This document shows, in pieces, positions 54,548 to 64,000 of a stretch of DNA of 64,000 nt. The first letter of the stretch is position 1. Each line of letters begins with the position of its first letter. Source of the stretch: Eutreptiella sp. 'Long Island Sound 2002' (lineage: Eukaryota; Euglenozoa; Euglenophyceae; Eutreptiales; Eutreptiaceae); assembly GCA_964036045.1 (NCBI GenBank), contig OZ038383.1, positions 116,894,431 through 116,958,430 of the forward strand, read 5' to 3'. The notes under the pieces are model-generated. The model was not told the DNA's origin. It made no database searches and saw only the letters and a list, made by a program, of their open reading frames with translations. A program made the translations under genes and the position numbers.

Positions 54548-55819
54548 TTAGGGTTAGGGTTCGGGTCACCGAGCTGGTGGAACCAGTCTTGGTTTTATAA
54601 CCCTTTTTAGTGCCTAGGGTGGACCTACCAGGTTCAGCAGCAGCATGAAAGCAAGCAAGCAGCAAGCAAGGAGCAGCACGCGCAAAATGGGTAAAAATCA
54701 GACCTCCGTCGTGGTGCTTCAGATTCAGGTGAAATTTTTGTGGGTGATACCTATGGGTGTGAAGTACAATCACACAAAGTTTGAGCAAGAAACTCAACGG
54801 TGGCGGCCGGGAACCGGATTCGCAAGTGGCGGACCTGAAATTTCAAAAGCTGCAGTGTAGGGCCAAAACCAACCATTTTGGGGACAAAAAGACCCTGGAA
54901 GACATTCAAAACGGCCAAACGAACGAAGACGGTGGGTACATTCCACGTGCGGCTTGACTTTCCCGTGTCAACGAGCCCTTTGCGGCCCTCTAACTCCATG
55001 ATATGTCCCGGAAACGGCCCAAAAAGGCCCACAGATGCCGACAGCCACAAACCAAGAATAGGCCATATCTTTGGCTACATGGCTCAAAATGCAATTCCGA
55101 CCTACTCCACCCGCAACCCCCCACTTTTTGTGGTTTCCACCCATCAGAATTGCCCAAACGGTCGCCTAGACCCTAATACCTAGGCCCACTAGGCTGCAGC
55201 AAGCTGCAAGCTCAAGCCCAAACAGGTGGGTCCCCAAATGGGTCAACACGGTCCAGTAGGGGCAACAAGATGACTTTTCTCAAAAATAATCTCAGACCAT
55301 GTGCGACGCTAAAACAAGTGTTTTTGGACCGTTTTGAGCTTGTGGTGGCCCATTTTGGTCCTCGGAAAATCCCAAAATCACTTGAAACTGGGCTGTTTTG
55401 GGACCAAAAATGGGTCAAAAATGGGTCAAAGACGCATTTTTCCAAAGCTCATCCTAGACCACTTGGGGGTGCACAAACGGGTGAAATGAGCCCATTTTGA
55501 GCCCATGTTGCTGTGTTGGGGCATTTTGGCCCCTCAAAAGTCGAAAAAGCCTTGAAAGTGGGACTCGTGGTTATGGGGTTTACTTGCAAGATAATTTCAC
55601 TTTGTCAAGAGCGATCAATGTGTGAATCATTCTTGATGTCCCTCCCCAATCATAGCTGATGTTCCCTACCCCACCAGCTCGGTCCCAATATTCAGTCTTG
55701 ATTAGGGCCAGCCCTAGGGGTACGGTTAGGATTAGGGTCACCGAGCTGGTGGAACCAGTCTTGGTTTTATAACCCTTTTTAGTGCCTAGGGTGGACCTAT
55801 CAAGTTTAGCAGCAGCAGC

Positions 55820-55853
<34 letters not shown>

Positions 55854-58800
55854 GGCAAGCAGCACCACGCACGAAATGGAAAAAAATCAGACCTCCGTCG
55901 CGGTGCTTTGGTTTTGGTTGGAATTTTGGTGCATGATACCTATGGGTGTGAGTTACAGTCACGGAAAATTTTAGCAAGAAACTCAACGGCGGCAGCTGGG
56001 AACGGGATTCGCAAGTGGCGGACCTCAGTTTCAAAAGCTGCAGTGTAGGGCCAAAAACAGCCATTTTTGGGCCAAAAAAGCCCTGGAAGACACTCAAAAC
56101 GGCCAAACGAACGAAGACGGTGGGTACACTGCACGTGCGGCTTGACTTCCCCCTGTCAATGAGCTCTTTGCGGCCCTCTAACTCCATGATATGTCCTGGA
56201 AACGGCCCAAAAAGGCCCCCAGAAGCTCCAAATGCCAGCCACAAACCAACAATAGGCCATATCTTTGGTTAGATGGCTCAAAATGCAATTCCGAGGGCAC
56301 CTACTCCACCCGCAACCCCCCACTTTTTGTGGTTTCCACCCATCAGAATTGCCCAAACGGTCGCCTAGACCCCAATACCTAGGCCCACTAGACTGCAGCA
56401 AGCTGCAAGCTCAAGCCCAAACAAGTGGGTGCCCAAATGGGTCAACAGGGTCAATCAAGTAGGGGCAACAAGATGACCTTTCTAAAAAATAATCTCAGAC
56501 CATGTGCGACGCTGAAACAAGTGTTTTTGGACCGTTTTGAGCTTGTGGTGGCCCATTTGGGTCCTCGGAAAAACCCAAAATGCCTTGAAAATGGGCTGTT
56601 TTGGGACCAAAAATGGGTCAAAAATGGGTCAAAAACACATTTTTCTAAACCTCATCCCGGACCATTGGGGGTGCACAAACGGGTGAAATGAGCCCATTTT
56701 GAGCCCATGTTGGGGCATTGTGGCCCCTCAAAAGTCGAAAAAGCCTTGAAAGTGGGACTCGTGGTTATGGGGTTTACTTGCAAGCTCATTTCACTTTGTC
56801 AAGAGCGATCAATGTGTGAATCATTCTTGATGTCCCTCACCAATCATAGCTGATGTTCCCTACCCCACCAGCTCGGTCCCAATATTCAGTCTTGATTAGG
56901 GCCAGCCCTAGGGGTAGGGTTAGGATTAGGGTCACCGAGCTGGTGGAACCAGTCTTGGTTTTATAACCCTTTTTAGTGCCTAGGGTGGACCTATCAAGTT
57001 TAGCAGTAGCAGCAGCAAGCGAGCAAGCAAGCAAGCAGCAAGCAGCAAGCGGCAAGCAGCACCACGCGCGAAATGGGAAAAAACCAGACCTCCGTCGTGG
57101 TGCTTTGGTTTTGGTTGGAATTTTGGTGCATGATACCTATGGGTGTGAAGTACAATCACACAAAGTTTTAGCAAGAAACTCAACGGCGGCAGCTGAGAAC
57201 GGGATTCGCAAGTGGCGGACCTCAGTTTCAAAAACTGCAGTGTAGGGCCAAAAACAGCCATTTTTGGGCCAAAAAAGCCCTGGAAGACATTCAAAACGGC
57301 CAAACGAACGAAGACGGTGGGTACACTCCACGTGCGGCTTGACTTCCCCCTGTCAATGAGCTCTTTGCGGCCCTCTAACTCCATGATATGTCCTGGAAAC
57401 GGCCCAAAAAGGCCCCCAGAAGCTCCAAATGCGGACAGCCACAAACCAGAAATAGGCCATATCTTTGGCTAGATGGCTCAAAATGCCATTCCGAGGGCAC
57501 CTACTGCACCCGCAACCCCCCACTTTTTGTGGTTTCCACCCATCACAATTGCCCAAACGGTCGCCTAGACCCCAATACCTAGGCCCACTAGACTGCAGCA
57601 AGCTGCAAGCTCAAGCCCAAACAAGTGGGTGCCCAAATGGGTCAACAGGGTCAAGTAGGGGCAACAAGATGACTTTTCTAAAAAACAATCTCAGACCATG
57701 TGCGACGCTAAAACAAGTGTTTTTGGACCGTTTTGAGCTTGTGGTGGCCCATTTGGGTCCTCGGAAAAACCCAAAATGCCTTGAAAATGGGCTGTTTTGG
57801 GACCAAAAATGGGTCAAAAATGGGTCAAAAACACATTTTTCTAAACCTCATCCCGGACCATTGGGGGCGCACAAACGGGTGAAATGAGCCCATTTTGAGC
57901 CCATGTTGGGGCATTGTGGCCCCTCAAAAGTCGAAAAAGCCTTGACAGTGGGACTCGTGGTTATGGGGTTTACTTGCAAGCTGATTTCACTTTGTCAAGA
58001 GCGATCAATGTGTGAATCATTCTTGATGTCCCTCACCAATCATAGCCGATGTTCCCTACCCCACCAGCTCGGTCCCAATATTCAGTCTTGATTAGGGCCA
58101 GCCCTAGGGGTAGGGTTAGGATTAGGGTCACCGAGCTGGTGGAACCAGTCTTGGTTTTAGAACCCTTTTTAGTGCCTAGGGTGGACCTATCAAGTTTAGC
58201 AGCAGCAGCAGCAAGCGAGCAAGCAATCAAGCAGCAAGCAGCAAGCGGCAAGCAGCACCACGCGCGAAATGGGAAAAAATCAGACCTCCGTCGTGGTGCT
58301 TTGGTTTTGGTTGGAATTTTGGTGCATGATACCTATGGGTGTGAAGTACAATCACACAAAGTTTTAGCAAGAAACTCAACGGCGGCAGCTGAGAAGGGGA
58401 TTCGCAAGTGGCGGACCTCAGTTTCAAAAACTGCAGTGTAGGGCCAAAAACAGCCATTTTTGGGCCAAAAAAGCCCTGAAAGACATTCAAAACGGCCAAA
58501 CGAACGAAGACGGTGGGTACACTCCACGTGCGGCTTGACTTCCCCCTGTCAATGAGCTCTTTGCGGCCCTCTAACTCCATGATATGTCCTGGAAACGGCC
58601 CAAAAAGGCCCCCAGAAGCTCCAAATGCGGACAGCCACAAACCAGAAATAGGCCATATCTTTGGCTAGATGGCTCAAAATGCGATGCCGAGGGCACCTAC
58701 TCCACCCGCAACCCCCCACTTTTTGTGGTTTCCACCCATCAGAATTGCCCAAACGGTCGCCTAGACCCCAATACCTAGGCCCACTAGACTGCAGCAAGCT

Positions 58801-61800
58801 GCAAGCTCAAGCCCAAACAGGTGGGTGCCCAAATGCGTCAACAGGGTCAATCAAGTAGGGGCAACAAGATGACTTTTCTAAAAAACAATCTCAGACCATG
58901 TGCGACGCTAAAACAAGTGTTTTTGGACCGTTTTGAGCTTGTGGTGGCCCATTTGGGTCCTCGGAAAAACCCAAAATGCCTTGAAAATGGGCTGTTTTGG
59001 GACCAAAAATGGGTCAAAAATGGGTCAAAAACACATTTTTCTAAACCTCATCCCGGACCATTGGGGGCGCACAAACGGGGGAAATGAGCCCATTTTGAGC
59101 CCATGTTGGGGCATTGTGGCCCCTCAAAAGTCGAAAAAGCCTTGATAGTGGGACTCGTGGTTATGGGGTTTACTTGCAAGCTGATTTCACTTTGTCCAGA
59201 GCGATCAATGTGTGAATCATTCTTGATGTCCCTCACCAATCATAGCTGATGTTCCCTACCCCACCAGCTCGGTCCCAATATTCAGTCTTGATTAGGGCCA
59301 GCCCTAGGGGTAGGGTTAGGATTAGGGTCACCGAGCTGGTGGAACCAGTCTTGGTTTTAGAACCCTTTTTAGTGCCTAGGGTGGACCTATCAAGTTTAGC
59401 AGCAGCAAGCAGCAAGCGGCAAGCAGCACCACGCGCGAAATGGGAAAAAATCAGACCTCCGTCGTGGTGCTTTGGTTTTGGTTGGAATTTTGGTGCATGA
59501 TACCTATGGGTGTGAAGTACAATCACACAAAGTTTTAGCAAGAAACTCAACGGCGGCAGCTGAGAAGGGGATTCGCAAGTGGCGGACCTCAGTTTCAAAA
59601 ACTGCAGTGTAGGGCCAAAAACAGCCATTTTTGGGCCAAAAAAGCCCTGGAAGACATTCAAAACGGCCAAACGAACGAAGACGGTGGGTACACTCCACGT
59701 GCGGCTTGACTTCCCCCTGTCAATGAGCTCTTTGCGGCCCTCTAACTCCATGATATGTCCTGGAAACGGCCCAAAAAGGCCCCCAGAAGCTCCAAATGCG
59801 GACAGCCACAAACCAGAAATAGGCCATATCTTTGGCTAGATGGCTCAAAATGCGATGCCGAGGGCACCTACTCCACCCGCAACCCCCCACTTTTTGTGGT
59901 TTCCACCCATCAGAATTGCCCAAACGGTCGCCTAGACCCCAATACCTAGGCCCACTAGACTGCAGCAAGCTGCAAGCTCAAGCCCAAACAGGTGGGTGCC
60001 CAAATGCGTCAACAGGGTCAATCAAGTAGGGGCAACAAGATGACTTTTCTAAAAAACAATCTCAGACCATGTGCGACGCTAAAACAAGTGTTTTTGGACC
60101 GTTTTGAGCTTGTGGTGGCCCATTTGGGTCCTCGGAAAAACCCAAAATGCCTTGAAAATGGGCTGTTTTGGGACCAAAAATGGGTCAAAAATGGGTCAAA
60201 AACACATTTTTTTAAACCTCATCCCGGACCATTGGGGGTGCACAAACGGGTGAAATGAGCCCATTTTGAGCCCATGTTGGGGCATTTTGGCCCCTCAAAA
60301 GTCGAAAAAGCCTTGACAGTGGGACTCGTGGTTATGGGGTTTACTTGCAAGCTGATTTCACTTTGTCAAGAGCGATCAATGTGTGAATCATTCTTGATGT
60401 CCCCCACCAATCATAGCTGATGTTCCCTACCCCACCAGCTCGGTCCCAATATTCAGTCTTGATTAGGGCGAGCCCTAGGGGTACGGTTAGGATTAGGGTC
60501 ACCGAGCTGGTGGAACCAGTCTTGGTTTTATAACCCTTTTTAGTGCCTAGGGTGGACCTATCAAGTTTAGCAGCAGCAGCAGCAAGCGAGCAAGCAAGCA
60601 AGCAGCAAGCAGCAAGCCGCAAGCAGCACCACGCGCGAAATGGGAAAAAATCAGACCTCCGTCGTGGTGCTTTGGTTTTGGTTGGAATTTTGGTGCATGA
60701 TACCTATGGGTGTGAAGTACAATCACACAAAGTTTTAGCAAGAAACTCAACGGCGGCAGCTGGGAACGGGATTCGCAAGTGGCGGACCTCAGTTTCAAAA
60801 GCTGCAGTGTAGGGCCAAAAACAGCCATTTTTGGGCCAAAAAAGCCCTGGAAGACATTCAAAACGGCCAAACGAACGAAGACGGTGGGTACATTGCACGT
60901 GCGGCTTGACTTCCCCCTGTCAACGAGCTCTTTGCGGCCCTCTAATTCCATGATATGTCCTGGAAACGGCCCAAAAAGGCCCCCAGAAGCTCCAAATGCG
61001 GACAGCCACAAACCAGAAAGAGGCCATATCTTTGGCTAGATGGCTCAAAATGCAATTCCGAGGGCACCTACTCCACCCGCAACCCCCCACTTTTTGTGGT
61101 TTCCACCCATCAAAATTGCCCAAACGGTCGCCTAGACCCCAATACCTAGGCCCACTAGACTGCAGCAAGCTGCAAGCTCAAGCCCAAACAAGTGGGTGCC
61201 CAAATGGGTCAACAGGGTCAAGTAGGGGCAACAAGATGACTTTTCTAAAAACCAATCTCAGACCATGTGCGACGCTAAAACAAGTGTTTTTGGACCGTTT
61301 TGAGCTTGTGGTGGCCCATTTGGGTCCTCGGAAAAACCCAAAATGCCTTGAAAATGGGCTGTTTTGGGACCAAAAATGGGTCAAAAATGGGTCAAAAACA
61401 CATTTTTCTAAACCTCATCCCGGACCATTGGGGGTGCACAAACGGGTGAAATGAGCCCATTTTGAGCCCATGTTGGGGCATTGTGGCCCCTCAAAAGTCG
61501 AAAAAGCCTTGAAAGTGGGACTCGTGGTTATGGGGTTTACTTGCAAGCTCATTTCACTTTGTCAAGAGCGATCAATGTGTGAATCATTCTTGATGTCCCT
61601 CACCAATCATAGCCGATGTTCCCTACCCCACCAGCTCGGTCCCAATATTCAGTCTTGATTAGGGCCAGCCCTAGGGGTAGGGTTAGGATTAGGGTCACCG
61701 AGCTGGTGGAACCAGTCTTGGTTTTAGAACCCTTTTTAGTGCCTAGGGTGGACCTATCAAGTTTAGCAGCAGCAGCAGCAAGCGAGCAAGCAAGCAAGCA

Positions 61801-64000
61801 GCAAGCAGCAAGCAGCAAGCGGCAAGCAGCACCACGCGCGAAATGGGAAAAAATCAGACCTCCGTCGTGGTGCTTTGGTTTTGGTTGGAATTTTGGTGCA
61901 TGATACCTATGGGTGTGAAGTACAATCACACAAAGTTTTAGCAAGAAACTCAACGGCGGCAGCTGGGAACGGGATTCGCAAGTGGCGGAGCTCAGTTTCA
62001 AAAACTGTAGTGTAGGGCCAAAAACAGCCAGTTTTGGGCCAAAAAAGCCCTGGAAGACATTCAAAACGGCCAAACGAACGAAGACGGTGGGTACACTCCA
62101 CGTGCGGCTTGACTTCCCCCTGTCAATGAGCTCTTTGCGGCCCTCTAACTCCATGATATGTCCTGGAAACGGCCCAAAAAGGCCCCCAGAAGCTCCAAAT
62201 GCGGACAGCCACAAACCAGAAATAGGCCATATCTTTGGCTAGATGGCTCAAAATGCAATTCCGAGGGCACCTACTCCACCCGCAACCCCCCACTTTTTGT
62301 GGTTTCCACCCATCAGAATTGCCCAAACGGTCGCCTAGACCCCAATACCTAGGCCCACTAGACTGCAGCAAGCTGCAAGCTCAAGCCCAAACAAGTGGGT
62401 GCCCAAATGGGTCAACAGGGTCAAGTAGGGGCAACAAGATGACTTTTCTAAAAAATAATCTCAGACCATGTGCAACGCTAAAACAAGTGTTTTTGGACCG
62501 TTTTGAGCTTGTGGTGGCCCATTTGGGTCCTCGGAAAAACCCAAAATGCCTTGAAAATGGGCTGTTTTGGGACCAAAAATGGGTCAAAAATGGGTCAAAA
62601 ACACATTTTTCTAAACCTCATCCCGGACCATTGGGGGTGCACAAACGGGTGAAATGAGCCCATTTTGAGCCCATGTTGGGGCATTTTGGCCCCTCAAAAG
62701 TCGAAAAAGCCTTGAAAGTGGGACTCGTGGTTGTGGGGTTTACTTGCAAGCTCATTTCACTTTGTCAAGAGCGATCAATGTGTGAATCATTCTTGATGTC
62801 CCCCACCAATCATAGCTGATGTTCCCTACCCCACCAGCTCGGTCCCAATATTCAGTCTTGATTAGGGCCAGCCCTAGGGGTAGGGTTAGGATTAGGGTCA
62901 CCGAGCTGGTGGAACCAGTCTTGGTTTTATAACCCTTTTTAGTGCCTAGGGTGGACCTATCAAGTTTAGCAGCAGCAGCAGCAAGCGAGCAAGCAAGCAA
63001 GCAGCAAGCAGCAAGCCGCAAGCAGCACCACGCGCGAAATGGGAAAAAATCAGACCTCCGTCGTGGTGCTTTGGTTTTGGTTGGAATTTTGGTGCACGAT
63101 ACCTATGGGTGTGAAGTACAATCACACAAAGTTTTAGCAAGAAACTCAACGGCGGCAGCTGGGAACGGGATTCGCAAGTGGCAGACCTCAGTTTCAAAAA
63201 CTGCAGTGTAGGGCCAAAAACAGCCATTTTTGGGCCAAAAAAGCCCTGGAAGACATTCAAAACGGCCAAACGAACGAAGACGGTGGGTACGTTGCACGTG
63301 CGGCTTGACTTCCCCCTGTCAATGAGCTCTTTGCGGCCCTCTAACTCCATGATATGTCCTAGAAACGGCCCAAAAAGGCCCCCAGAAGCTCCAAATGCGG
63401 ACAGCCACAAACCGGAAATAGGCCATATCTTTGGCTAGATGGCTCAAAATGCAATTCCGAGGGCACCTACTCCACCCGCAACCCCCCACTTTTTGTGGTT
63501 TCCACCCATCAGAATTGCCCAAACGGTCGCCTAGACCCCGATACCTAGGCCCACTAGACTGCAGCAAGCTGCAAGCTCAAGCCCCAACAAGTGGGTGCCC
63601 AAATGGGTCAACAGGGTCAAGTAGGGGCAACAAAATGACTTTTCTAAAAAAAAATCTCAGACCATGTGCGACGCTAAAACAAGTGTTTTTGGACCGTTTT
63701 GAGCTTGTGGTGGCCCATTTGGGTCCTCGGAAAAACCCAAAATGCCTTGAAAATGGGCTGTTTTGGGACCAAAAATGGGTCAAAAATGGGTCAAAAACAC
63801 ATTTTTCTAAACCTCATCCCGGACCATTGGGGGTGCACAAACGGGTGAAATGAGCCCATTTTGAGCCCATGTTGGGGCATTTTGGCCCCTCAAAAGTCGA
63901 AAAAGCCTTGAAAGTGGGACTCGTGGTTATGGGGTTTACTTGCAAGCTGATTTCACTTTGTCAAGAGCGATCAATGTGTGAATCATTCTTGATGTCCCCC
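54548..64000. repeat. About 1.2-kb tandem satellite, at least eight units, runs off the window
   Basis: Using GGTCACCGAGCTGG as register, units start at 54563, 55736, 56930, 58126, 59326, 60497, 61693 and 62896 (lengths 1173, 1194, 1196, 1200, 1171, 1196, 1203 and at least 1105). Length differences come mostly from an AGC/AAGC microsatellite about 70-120 bases in and from small indels. The first unit is the most diverged, as at an array edge. Units 4 and 5 share private variants (for example AAATGCGATGCCGAGG and AAATGCGTCAACAGGG), so they derive from a recent duplication. Each unit holds recurring ORFs of 60-200 codons on both strands. No motif or codon signal supports them as genes. Telomere-like GGGTTAGGATTAGGGT precedes the register point in most units. 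Confidence 0.95.

Noticed and set aside
54548-54561. True chromosome end (telomere)
   Set aside because: Only two TTAGGG units, inside the window and followed by more than 9 kb of satellite.
54548-64000. Recurring 60-200 codon ORFs in the 1.2-kb units as a tandem gene family
   Set aside because: Open frames overlap on both strands, lack motifs, and vary with microsatellite length. Conservation is explained by satellite homogenisation.
54548-64000. Spliced-leader or 5S-type tandem RNA gene array
   Set aside because: Segments such as GGGCATTTTGGCCCCTCAAA only loosely recall a dinoflagellate leader. No exact leader, donor or 5S-like box was found.

Overview
KIND OF GENOME. This is nuclear DNA of a eukaryote. 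I see no dense operons, rRNA or tRNA genes. I do see spliceosomal GT-AG intron signals, non-LTR (LINE-like), tyrosine-recombinase (DIRS-like) and piggyBac-like elements, and kilobases of satellite DNA. Runs of 10-16 G or C, GC-rich coding remnants and repeat-bearing introns would fit a large, repeat-rich protist or microalgal genome, but this is inference and no feature fixes the taxon. LAYOUT. 1-1.6 kb: no gene. 1.6-7.2 kb: minus-strand coding remnants, comprising a LINE-like reverse transcriptase, a long decayed gene with a possible ParB-like segment, and a small acidic protein broken at a G run. 7.3-12.2 kb: GC-rich low-complexity DNA with AT-rich intron-like islands and a transposase-like relic with a clear 104-bp intron. 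12.3-15.6 kb: an unrecognised decayed gene and a 1,033-bp tandem duplication of another. 16.9-17.9 kb: locus A of an unrecognised gene family whose second copy, locus B, lies at 49.2-49.9 kb. 18.2-28.6 kb: a satellite block of decamers, hairpin units and two different 41-bp repeats. A 4.7-kb DIRS-like retrotransposon sits inside the decamer array. 28.6-31.2 kb: simple and G-rich DNA, then decayed coding sequence with GGCCGAAATTTCGGCC-like palindromes. 31.7-37.7 kb: a decayed piggyBac-like transposase and a multi-exon minus-strand gene, with eight related repeats. Several of these repeats form introns and supply the TTCTGCAG 3' splice site (introner-like). 38.6-39.7 kb: a second LINE relic with an SDHxP endonuclease motif. 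42-46 kb: minor tandem repeats. 48.3-50.7 kb: three consecutive minus-strand remnants (NLS/Cys protein, locus B, zinc-finger protein). 54.4-64 kb: a G-rich block, then at least eight head-to-tail copies of a roughly 1.2-kb satellite that runs off the window. HOW IT WORKS TOGETHER. No intact housekeeping gene is recognisable. Most coding sequence is readable as protein but carries a few nonsense codons or single-base shifts, consistent with recent decay of mobile-element and multicopy genes. The longest intact recognisable gene is the tyrosine recombinase of the DIRS-like element. The most notable items are the introner-like introns, the gag-recombinase-RT order of the DIRS-like element, and the satellite made almost entirely of palindromes.
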